Source of the DNA: Agarophyton chilense
Lineage: Eukaryota > Rhodophyta > Florideophyceae > Gracilariales > Gracilariaceae
Direction of reading: 5' to 3'
NCBI GenBank assembly: GCA_030374765.1
Contig: JARGXX010000068.1
Location: 4,650,001 to 4,714,000 of the forward strand
Length of the DNA stretch: 64,000 bases
Made by a program: the position numbers and the translations under genes. Below the pieces are notes generated by a model. It saw nothing but the letters and a program-made list of their open reading frames with translations. It was not told the DNA's origin and did no database searches. Positions 1 through 8,769 of this stretch are shown in pieces; positions within the stretch are counted from its first letter, which is position 1, and each line of letters begins with the position of its first letter.

Positions 1-87
1 AATTTCACTTTTCAACTGCCGATCCGGATTGCATCTTCATCAAGGGCTTTTTCGCACAGCATGAAGTAAACTATTCGGTGCTCTACG

Positions 88-1400
88 GCCACGCTTGGCT
101 ACCAGCACATTAGGCGCAACCGATAGATCAAGAAGGCTTAGAGAATTACTGCACCGACATCATTATGGAGGCCTCTCTTTCTGCCATTTCCGAGTCTATC
201 ATAGAATGATTCTAAACTATGTGTTTTAGACGCAGCCCTCTCTGGCTTGGAGGCCATTGCTATGGGATTACACACCTTGTATGACCATGTTCTTGATTGG
301 ACAGTTCATCTTGGCTGCATTTTGTCTCGTTTCCAGCAAGATCCACAGGGCTCGCCCACCAACTTCGTCATGGCTCGTGGTTTTGATGATACCCCTGCGT
401 TGGATATGTCCAAACAATTGGTACGAACTATCCTTATCTTGTGCCGGAGCTGAATGCAGCTATCACTCCGTCTTCTAAGTTTGACAATTTCCTTCGTCAG
501 ATTGATATTGCACAGAAGGAGATTGATGTGGACCATTTCGCACTTGTTGTGTTTGGGCCCGTCACCCATGCGCATATCGCTGGTCTCACCGCCATTGAAG
601 CGTTTCAGAAGTTGGAAAAACTGCTTAAGCTTTACAAGAACCTTTTGGATTTTCTCAAGTGTTGAAATGTTCCAGAAGTGCATCTTCACGAGCCTCCACT
701 TGTTGTTCCGGCAGCACAGTTCTTAAAATCGCTTGTTCAAACGGCCTTCCAATATTTGGCCGCATCTAACGTCCCACTAAACCTCATTACTTTCTTCGAT
801 GATGTTCATGTCGATGTGTTCCCTTGGATAAGTAAGGTACCGGGTCTTTCTACCATTTCTCTCAACTTTACTTGAGGTGCCAACATTGAGAATCTTAAAG
901 AATGCGGCTTACCTTCTAACCTACGCGTTGGGGCTGATGTTATCTATGGTTGCTCAATGTGGTCTGATGACGTCTCTGCACCGGCACTGCTTTCTGTTGG
1001 GAGATTTGTCGTTGGCTAAAACGTCAAGGTCAAAGTGCAACCCAGTTTCTAGTTGCGATACATACCAATCCCCGTGGACGCTGAGGCTAACCTACTGGAA
1101 GAAGTTCGCCCCAAGCTCAGTTTTGTCTTGCAAAAATTGAAGACGTTCTATACTGTTGCATCGAACGCAGACTCTCAGTCCCTGTCGAGCATTGCCTGAG
1201 TTTTCCGAGAAGCTGTGAGCACCACGATGGAAGAATCTCTCTTCACATTTGTATCTGAATGTGAAGAACGTCGGCCACAACAGTTCACTGTTCTGGGTGG
1301 TTACGGCACTACAAACATCGGCTTCTTTCCTCAGACACCTGAGCTTTGTCGTTTGCCGGCACCAAGCTTGCGCGCTGCAAACAAAACAACACCACACGCG
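88..1400 (+). pseudogene. metE: MetE (cobalamin-independent methionine synthase) pseudogene, N-terminal half
   Basis: Translation recovers the MetE N-terminal domain in order: TLGYQHIRRNR (family TLGYPRIGxNRE) near 91-123, LYDHVLDWTVHLG near 277-315, ARGFDDTPALDMSK near 364-415, NYPYLVPEL near 426-452, VVFGPVTHAHIAGL near 546-590, EVHLHEPPLVV near 675-708, IPVDAEANLLEEVRPKLSFVLQKLKTF near 1070-1150 and GTTNIGFFPQTPEL near 1308-1350, which matches the TTTIGSFPQT linker to the C-terminal domain. The reading is in frame 1 up to about 420 and in frame 3 after that, so there is one frameshift near 420-426. About eight in-frame stops also occur. The catalytic C-terminal barrel is absent, because homology ends near 1400 where the Harbinger-related DNA begins. 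MetE makes methionine from homocysteine and 5-methyltetrahydrofolate. This copy is clearly dead; identification is confident from motif order. Confidence 0.85.
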
Positions 1401-1439
1401 CTTTATACGTACCGCTGAAGAAACTAATGAATCCGTACC

Positions 1440-3026
1440 ATGTGGCTTAACCCTCAAACCTGGCGCTGTCTGTACTGCATTGGAGTGCTGCACTAAGATA
1501 ACCTTCTCCTTCTTTTTTCCATATCTTGTATTAAATCTCTCTGCATCCCTTGAAATCCAACCGTGGACGTCATATAGCACTCTCGTAAACGAATCATATC
1601 GATATCTATCTCTGCGTTTTCATCCACCTCTAGCTCTGTTGCTCGCCTCTGTTCTTCCCTTTCACTGCAACGTTGCTCTGCTCTCGCACATTCCAAGTCA
1701 TAAAATTCTGTTACAAGATTCACGGAAGGTCCATCTTCACTGGCCTTCTCTTCTAAAGATCCTTTCTGGTTCATTCTAACCAACATATTGTGAAGTACCA
1801 CGCAAGTCTGGCTTACAGCAAGAACCTTCCTTTTCTTCCAGAGGTTGAATTCTTTCCTCAGTACGTGGAAACCAGCCATTATTACACCAAACGCTCGTTC
1901 TATGTCCTTTCACAGCCGCTCTTGAGTCTTTGAATAGTAACTTTCTGTATCATTGGCCGGCTCATTAATAGGTCAAACGAATATAGTCCATCGCGGGTAG
2001 ATACCATCCACTAAAAAGTATGGAAGACATCTCTCCTGCCCTTGACGATGAATTTTATAGTTCGTAGAAAGTTGAACATCATATGTACTATTGAGAATAG
2101 ACACAAACAAAGGTGAATTCTCCAGAAGTCTTTTGTCGTTGTTTGTTCCACATCATCCAGCAAACCAGTGCCACACATGCAGATAGTGATCACACCATGC
2201 CTCCACAGCTATCGTTGCGAGCTTCCCTTCCTTTTCATTGTGATACTTCCCTTCAAGAGCACTAGTGCAGTTCTTCCATTGGAGTTTGCTTCCGTCCACA
2301 CAACCAGTGCAGCCCTTGAATCCATACTCCCCGTACCTTTCCGCAATCTGAAGTAGTTCTTCCTTGCTTGGAAGACGATTAAAGAAGCTCTCTTCGCATA
2401 ACGAAAAAATTGCCTGGCAAAAGTGACGAAAGTAGTATCGCAGTGAGTCTTTCGACATTCGCGATCCATCATCAACAACGTCGAAAGATCTCGCGGTTAC
2501 TAAAAGTCTTAAGCACGCCAAAACCTTTACTTCAGATGGAATTCCATTCCTAAAGGCTGCTTCACATCGTTGGCTCCAGATTGAAGGAAATGATGTTGTC
2601 AGATGAGAGTGAAGTTTGTAACACATAACTCTAGGTACTCGAAAACGGCGGCGAAGATTTCGCACAGGATAAATTGGACTATTGCCAAGATAGTTCTTTA
2701 TCCAGGTTCTTGTGCCTCTAGAAATGTTTTTCGTTCCCACTTTTCGTCCGACATGTTTCGTTCTTCTTGTTTCCTTAGTATTTGTCCCAACGAAGATAGC
2801 TGCAGCTGCAGCCGCTGCCTGCTTTCGTCGGAGAATAAAGTCTGGGATGTTCATGGTCTGAGCAAGATGAAGGATAGGTATGGTGCGAGAAAGGTATCTG
2901 AAGAACTGCGAAGTGTGTTTTGTTCTTATAATTAGGAACCTCTGGAATGATTGGACAAGAACGAGTACGACTGTTCAACTCGTACTTGGAGCGGTACGTT
3001 TTAGCTCTTCACCTGTAGAGGTGCTC
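1440..3026 (-). mobile_element. PIF/Harbinger DNA transposon, boundaries uncertain
   Basis: This is the extent of DNA I assign to the Harbinger copy carrying the transposase above. The end upstream of the transposase is suggested by CACCTGTAGAGGTGCTC at 3010-3026. Its complement (GAGCACCTCTACAGG) resembles the GAGCATCTC-type termini known in PIF/Harbinger elements, and also a motif preceded by TAA at 60826. I could not find a matching terminus near 1400-1490, so the left end is only set by where the MetE homology stops. A second candidate pair, ACGTACCGCT at 1407-1416 and its complement at 2991-3000, is short enough to be chance. Confidence 0.4.
1493..2854 (-). pseudogene. PIF/Harbinger transposase (Plant_tran / ALP1-like), inactivated
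   Basis: The minus-strand reading starts MNIPDFILRRKQ and runs about 450 codons in a single frame. The DDE nuclease motifs are in order: GCTGCVDGSKLQWKNC (first Asp), NNDKRLLENSPLF (second Asp, in place of the family NDIN...RSPLF), FLVDGIYPRWTIFV, then KDIERAFGVIMAGFHVLRKE (Glu) and VVLHNML. Three in-frame stops interrupt it, all TGA: after HVWHWFAG (about 2154), after PRWTIFV (about 1974) and before KDIERAFG (about 1912). There are no frameshifts. An alanine-rich stretch lies near residue 13. The Myb/SANT partner protein usual for these transposons was not found. The 5' part is repeated in inverted orientation at 47127-47623. Confidence 0.85.
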
Positions 3027-4721
3027 CAAAATGAGGGTGCTATACGGTGGGCTATTTGTTCTTTTCAGCTCTGTTTTTTAGCACACCGCTAGTCTTGCTC
3101 TAAACTTCGGCAAAAAAGCCTTTTCCGTTTCTGAGTGGGCCACATAGATTAATGACCCAGATAGATGAATGAGATATAATTATTTCGATATTAACTTCTT
3201 CTTCTTGATCTTCTTAAATCAACGCAACTACAGACTTTATGTCAGTAGTCACTAGAAGTCATATTTATTGGCTCCAGTTAAGACACTCCGGATGTATAAA
3301 GATTTTTTCAGCCTTGCCGCTTCTACGTTAACCAGAATCAGACTTTTACATCCTTAAAAGGCTTTTCAAGAAACAAAAATAAAACAAATTTATTCCTTCA
3401 TTCCATACCCAATGCTGAACTTTTGCAGTAAATATTACACGGCACAACTTGCGGCAGCTCTCCATGTAATACTACATCCCAGATCCCCAACAAGTCTTTA
3501 CGACCGTCCCAGGCTTTTCATTCTGTGATAAATTTCTAGACAGACCCAGCACCAGTGGTATACACAGACCGTCTTTCTTGCACGCCGAGGGTGCTTCAAT
3601 TGTTATCGTGTGATGACAATGGGTGCTCCTCCCAGCGGCTAGCGCCTCACTGGACCCCTGTAATGCGGTAAACGTCTCAAAGTTTTTTATAATGTATGTG
3701 GTTGCTCTTCCAGGGGCATTCGCTTCACTAAAACACGGGCGGACAACTCCTCACTTTTTCATAAATTTGAAGGGCTCAAAGCTGAAAACACAATTTTTAG
3801 TGTTTCAAATGTTAGTTGAGATCGTCCGAGAGAGAGCTCTAAGGCATCAGAGCCCTTTTTTTAAAAAAGATCTGAAACCTTCAAAATAGAGCTGAAACGC
3901 ATTACTAACTCAGTAGTTACTACTATATGCTTCTTCGCTACTCTAATCGCTGCTAACAGCGTTTCAATCAGCACACTATCCAATAAAGATAAACAACTAC
4001 ATTACTTTCATTAATGCGCCATTATAGCTTTCGACGCCAGCGGTGAAATAGAAACTGCAGACCCTGCTGGCACTCCATCCATGTGTGATCCAGCAATGCT
4101 GTAGTGTTGTACTAATTAATGGATCCACATACTTCAACGGAAACCACCCTCGTAGAAAAAACATTAGACAAAATTTATTTATACCTGAGAAATATTATAC
4201 AATCAATTTTTCAAACCAATTTCGCTCGCTTTCAAGACGATATAATCACTAAAAGCTGCAAAGAGTCCCTTTATGTCAACCGACACCTTTATCTGAGCCA
4301 TAAAACGAGTTTTAAGTTTTATATAGTACTTAACCCAGCGCCGAATCTCTAAAAATGTACGGAACCCCTTTTGGTTTGCCTTCATAGGCAGATTTGCACA
4401 GTTAAGTTGAGCCGAGAAAGGTACTTTCATATAAACATATCTTCAGTTTTCTCATTATATTTGGTTTGTGGTAAACGAAACTCAAACTGTCGCATAACCT
4501 CTATCGAATAGTAGTGACAATCCCGAGTCTTCCAATGTCCTTTAGTATTTAATTTGAGCACTTCAATCCCTGAAACCGAGGATGGAGCTATAGCCCTCAC
4601 GCCCAATGAGAAGAGGCTGGTACAGAAAACAATGAGATCCCTGTCCTTGTCCGCAGTGCGTGCACAGTCTCTCAAAACGCTATACATGGGTCTGAAACAA
4701 ACTATACCCATACTTGTAGTT
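3027..4721. other. AT-rich stretch without an assignable gene
   Basis: There is no reading frame with recognisable motifs. Several short frames occur on both strands (for example 3623-3889 plus and 4203-4430 minus), none with family features I know. Homopolymer runs and AATAAA-like strings are frequent. The same sequence lies inverted at about 45260-46954 with only a handful of differences. It is the left flank into which element 3 inserted at 4726/4727. Confidence 0.5.
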
Positions 4722-4726
4722 ATTTC

Positions 4727-5277
4727 AGTGTGGTATAAACCAAAATGGTAGCGACGGGTGTAAGACTTAACGGTTCTAGAGAGCATGCGATGGGCTCGAC
4801 CTAGGAGGAGGAAATTGAAGATACCTGTAAGGTGTGGCGGCACCAGCCAAAGAAAGGTGCAACAGAAACGGCGGGCTTACTGAGATCACGTTGGTAGACG
4901 ATGATGCACAGTGCATGAGGTCCAGAAAACCGTAAAGACACTAGGTTTACCTTTATAGTCGACTGTAGAAACCAAAAGGGGTAAAAGTAGTCTAGTACGT
5001 GCTTATCTTTACAGTAGTGACAAGGTTGTTCATGCTTGGTGAAAATATATACCTCACCAGCCACTCGACATACGAAGGCGCTACTCCCCACGTTACCACA
5101 AGGGGGTGCCCTTGAAGTGCGCCTCCTTATCTACCTACTCTTATGTAAATAACACAAATTTAGCGAAAAGCTACTTTAATTTCTAACTGAACCACTGTAG
5201 TTCACGTTGCATGGCGAAACCCATCCAGGTCCACCACGTGACATAACTATCTCATCGGTGTAGTTCACTACACTACA
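4727..5277 (-). repeat. 3' LTR of element 3
   Basis: About 551 bp, matching 50340-50886 over its full length at about 80% identity by eye, with the shared ends TGTGG and TACA on the plus strand. On the minus strand a purine-rich tract (AGGAGGGGGA) lies directly before its first bases, as expected for the 3' LTR. An inverted copy lies at 44704-45254. Confidence 0.75.
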
Positions 5278-5397
5278 GATCCCCCTCCTAGCGACAGCCA
5301 CTCCTAGGAGCTGTACCTTGATTCAGCTTTTGCCAGTGCGGTGTACTACAGTGTAGCAGTCGCCCATGTGGGATTCACTTCACCATTTGGAAATGCG

Positions 5398-5465
5398 GCG
5401 CGATGAGCCGAGCGGTTTCGACCATCTTCGTGGCGCTTGAGGTTCATCTCCCGTGGTCGTTCGTA
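5398..5465 (+). other. tRNA-like A-box/B-box pair
   Basis: TGAGCCGAGCGG (near 5404-5415) resembles a pol III A box, and GGTTCATCTCC (near 5441-5451) resembles a B box, about 25 bases apart. I could not fold a convincing tRNA: the T-arm does not pair well. It may be a tRNA-derived SINE fragment, a decayed tRNA or chance. It sits between the element 3 LTR and its antisense frame, with a second copy at 44516-44583. Confidence 0.25.
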
Positions 5466-5643
5466 ATGGCTTCAAATTTTAGCTTTCCATGAGGGTTGCC
5501 AATATTTGTCGGAGGTTCGTGTACTAATTGCTCTTGTCGCGCTCTCTGTTACGGGTTTCGGGTGCGTTCAGTGCTAGGCGTATGTTATACATCGTTGGTG
5601 TCTCCTCTGTTTCTCCTTCTTCGTCGCGCCGTATCCCTTCGGT

Positions 5644-5989
5644 GTGATCGTTTCTGTTCGTCTCCTTTCCTTTCTCTTTTCGTATCATTTTGGTTGGATT
5701 GCTCTCTTCGCGATGCACGCGGGCTACCCGAAAGACTGTGGGGGAAGTAGAATGTCCGCCGAAGGGTCAACAGAGCACGGTGATGGCTCTCGCCGTGGGT
5801 CGAACCCGAATAACGGTGTGGTTTCTGTGTCGGAGGGGCCTCTTCGGTTCTTTCCAGCTCAGTCAGCGGAGAATTCGAGCACATTTGATGCCACATTGAA
5901 CGACCTTCATCATGATGGTTTGCATCGGACGCGAGAGCCTACCGTCCATGGGTACAAAGAACTTGGCTCCGAGGGAATACCGTGCCGGT
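5644..5989 (+). other. Element 3 antisense reading frame, first part (fossil)
   Basis: An open stretch on the plus strand, opposite to gag-pol of element 3, rich in Ser, Gly and Pro like the N-terminal part of the antisense frame in element 1. It ends exactly where the LTR of element 1 begins; the remainder of the same fossil frame lies on the far side of element 1 from 16609. A third element interrupting this frame is supported by the target repeat CCGGT (5985-5989) and the CGGT remnant at 16609-16612. Confidence 0.55.
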
Positions 5990-6656
5990 TGTAGTATCCG
6001 CTCTAACGGAGAGAGCAGCCACCTGCGACAGCGTTCGAACTGCCGATGGGTCGCTTGCGGCGAAGTAAAAGGGGTGGTAGAGCTACAACACCAGCGAGCT
6101 GGAAGTGGGGTGTAAGGCCACTACTCGCCAGCGAGGGTGAACAGTGCAACTGTAAAACGTTGATGGAAGGTAGGTACGAGAAGGCTCGTGAAGTGGTTGG
6201 GGGCTGACTATCTATTATGGCTCGTCCGGATCTCCGGTTAGAAAATCCTAAGCGAGGAACAGAATAGTCATGATGCCCATGTTATCTCCTTTATTTGGAG
6301 TCGGCGCTCACCTCTGGTGCACTATATGCTGTGTGCCAGGGTGAGTGCCCAAATAAATATATAAATAATACCCAGTGGTCAGCCACTTAGCCAAACCACA
6401 GTATGGGTATGGTTCCTAATGGACGTCTAGCTACAAAGGGTAGTAAAACCTGCCACGTGGATCGCCATTACATGCGCCGTTGCAAGCCACTCCACTCGTG
6501 ATGCCACGTGTTCCACTAATGTACCCTGCCTCCTGGCATTCTACGCGGTGTGCCGTTTCATATCACAAGTTTGATGACATCACTCACTTATGAGTTCCAA
6601 CCTCGACTTCGCGAAAAATCATCCTATCGGATTCCCCGACATAGTAGAATACTACA
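5990..6656 (-). repeat. 3' LTR of element 1 (left copy)
   Basis: 667 bp, TG...CA ends. It matches the LTR at 43325-43991 with about six differences seen by eye and the LTR at 15956-16608 with about 25. A purine run (CGAGGGGGGTA on the minus strand) lies immediately inside it. Confidence 0.9.
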
Positions 6657-6680
6657 TACCCCCCTCGTTAAGCGCAAACC

Positions 6681-8495
6681 ATGGTGGACGCAAGAAGCGT
6701 TTTTACGCAGTCAGACCGGTGTTTCGGGTACTCATCGTCATCACGAATTCCTCGCCGCACGACCAACTCTTACAGTTCTCAACAGCATTCTATTCCTCAC
6801 CGCTCTTCAGCTCGATCTTCCGCGATGGATCCGAACGCCGGGTCCAACCCGTTTCAGCCCTCCTCTGAGGATGTGCTTTCTGGGGCTCCGTCAAACACTG
6901 CTGGTTCTGCGTCGCAGCCTACTGCTCAACTCGGTCCATACCGTACGTTCCCCACCCAGTACACCGGATTCCGGTCGGTACCGTTACCTCAGCCAACCGT
7001 GGCTCCGATGCCGAACGCGGCTTACGTCGCCTTTGCGGGTGTGATTCGAGCTCCTTCTCGTCGTGCTCAGCGGAGCTACCCACACCCTGCGGATTTCTAT
7101 GGACGAGATCCTCTCGACAACGTTGAACTTTTCGCGCAAGCGCCCTGGTTTGATCCAGGTGCTATCCGCGATGACGCGTTGATACAACAGTATGTACACG
7201 GTGGGTACTTCCCTGACAGTATTCCGGAACACGCGATTCATAGCGACGACTGGGCGAGCCATATTGCTTTGCCAGACAACGCGATTGCGCGATATTCAAC
7301 GGAAACCTTGTCCGAAGCCCGTACGCGTTTCACCAAGCTGATTTACCAGCGTTTTCACCGATTCATCAGTACGATTCTCCTCCCGCAGGACTTGCAACTA
7401 GATAACTGGAAAGCCCGTACCGACGGTGAAGGTTACTGGGATATCGAGACACTCGTTGAAGTCGATGTTAGCGGTTGGCGCGGTGTGCGTGCAGCTCTCT
7501 GCTTTCAGCAACCTCTTCTCCGTGCGGAGTTCCGCTTCCTTCGAAAGCGTGACATTCCCTATTGGTATTATCCCCGTTTGGAACGTCGTACTCGATCACG
7601 TTTGGGCTATTTGGTGCCGTATCAAATGATCGAGATTGACCGCATCCGGCGGAACGCGCGCTTCGGGCGCTACATCGGTATTCCGGAGCATTGGGCGGCG
7701 ATCGAGAGTCCTCGTGATTGCCCTGTGGAGCTCCCACTGGCGATCTCCTACATCGGGTCCGCGTTGGTTAACGACTCGTTCTCGGGATATTGGACGGTGG
7801 TTTATACCGATTTTCTCGCCAAGATGGCCGTCTTCTTCCTGTGGGATGCTTATGATACCTTTAGAGTTTGGTACATGTCGCCCACAGCGCGAAAGTATGC
7901 GAGAGAACTCAATCTTTCCCTTGTCCCGGGATCCCGTGCGAACCATGCCGACTTCCTCCATCTTGTGGATGTAATCGACGGTGTCGACTGGTCTGGAGTG
8001 CCAGCTGATCAATCCGCTCGCGGAACCCGTGCAAGACACTACGACCATTCTCCTGGACGAACAGCAAGTGCTGGAGATTTCGTTTGGTACGACCCCTGGA
8101 CGCGCCAGTTGATCACCTCCGAGCAGGCTCGCTTTCTTCGGGAGAACCCGGGTGACATGCCACCGAACCAGCTTACTGGATACGTGTACGATGCCACTCC
8201 ATCCGAGAACGGGGAGGAACCGAAAGAGGAAGCGCCGGGAGCTGAGGCTGAACTCGGTTACGAGGACGAGCCAGAGCTGGCAGGCGTATCGACTTCCGTC
8301 GATCAATCCGCAGCGGCGGGAATTGCTCAAGAGTACTCTCATGGGTTTACCCAACAATCGAGTACAGTGCCGGTCGAAGATCCAGGCTTGGATCCGCTGA
8401 GGCAGTTCCTCTTAGATGCGGGCTTTCCCTTGGACCAAGTTGAGGGTGATCGCGCACAGCTTCTTTCGAACCTGCGTGCTCGCACGTCTCTTTGA
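6681..8495 (+). CDS. Antisense accessory protein of element 1 (604 aa, unknown function)
   Basis: A 604-codon open frame on the strand opposite to gag-pol, starting 25 bp inside the 3' LTR. I recognise no known domain, signal peptide or clear membrane segment. The first 150 residues are Ser/Pro/Gln-rich and look disordered; an alternative start is the Met of MDPNAGSNP near 6825. A folded-looking core follows, with aromatic-rich blocks (HPADFYGRDPLDN, FAQAPWFDP, YWTVVYTDFLAKMAVFFLWD) and a motif NHADFLHLVDVIDGVDW...DHSPGRTASAGDF...DPWTRQ. The C-terminal 120 residues are acidic. Related frames occupy the same place in element 2 (26246-27910) and element 3 (16609-18170). It is open in both copies of element 1 despite amino-acid differences of a few percent. 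Plant Tat-lineage elements are known to carry antisense frames in this position; I see no proof of homology with them. Confidence 0.7.
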   Translation: MVDARSVFTQSDRCFGYSSSSRIPRRTTNSYSSQQHSIPHRSSARSSAMDPNAGSNPFQPSSEDVLSGAPSNTAGSASQPTAQLGPYRTFPTQYTGFRSVPLPQPTVAPMPNAAYVAFAGVIRAPSRRAQRSYPHPADFYGRDPLDNVELFAQAPWFDPGAIRDDALIQQYVHGGYFPDSIPEHAIHSDDWASHIALPDNAIARYSTETLSEARTRFTKLIYQRFHRFISTILLPQDLQLDNWKARTDGEGYWDIETLVEVDVSGWRGVRAALCFQQPLLRAEFRFLRKRDIPYWYYPRLERRTRSRLGYLVPYQMIEIDRIRRNARFGRYIGIPEHWAAIESPRDCPVELPLAISYIGSALVNDSFSGYWTVVYTDFLAKMAVFFLWDAYDTFRVWYMSPTARKYARELNLSLVPGSRANHADFLHLVDVIDGVDWSGVPADQSARGTRARHYDHSPGRTASAGDFVWYDPWTRQLITSEQARFLRENPGDMPPNQLTGYVYDATPSENGEEPKEEAPGAEAELGYEDEPELAGVSTSVDQSAAAGIAQEYSHGFTQQSSTVPVEDPGLDPLRQFLLDAGFPLDQVEGDRAQLLSNLRARTSL

Positions 8496-8769
8496 TAATC
8501 CTAGAAAAGACTCCTAGTCAACACCCTTGCGGTGATATCTGGATACCAATAAAACTCCGGTGACTTCGTGTCTTCACGTTCCCTTCTTATCTTCTAGTGT
8601 TCATCTCTTCTCGCTTCTCGAGTTCTTCAATCCTTCTTCTTTCGCTTCTCGAGTTCTTCCTAGGTGATACTCAGTAAATGTCCTGTGCTTGCTTGTTTTC
8701 ACTTTTCTTCCACATGACTTCTTGTATTCTTCTCCCCTTTCGGGTTTTTACTACCTTGGTAGCCCATAC
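8496..8769. other. Gap between antisense frame and chromodomain of element 1
   Basis: A roughly 270-bp stretch between two convergent coding regions with no frame of its own. It has CTTCTCGAGTTCTTC-type short repeats near 8610-8670 and could hold termination signals for both transcripts, but no specific signal is certain. Confidence 0.3.

Noticed and set aside
1407-3000. ACGTACCGCT and its complement as terminal repeats of the Harbinger copy
   Set aside because: Only ten bases, no clear TTA/TAA duplication, and the pair does not resemble known termini; the motif at 3010-3026 is the better candidate.
4427-4843. A 138-codon minus-strand frame repeated in both arms, at first taken for a gene
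   Set aside because: It crosses the boundary of the element 3 LTR at 4727, so half of it is LTR and half flank; no family features.
4801-5091. A Cys-containing 96-codon frame (CHYCKDKHVLDYF) found again at 50490-50705
   Set aside because: Both lie in the two LTRs of element 3 and the second shifts frame; conservation follows from LTR homology, not from a gene.
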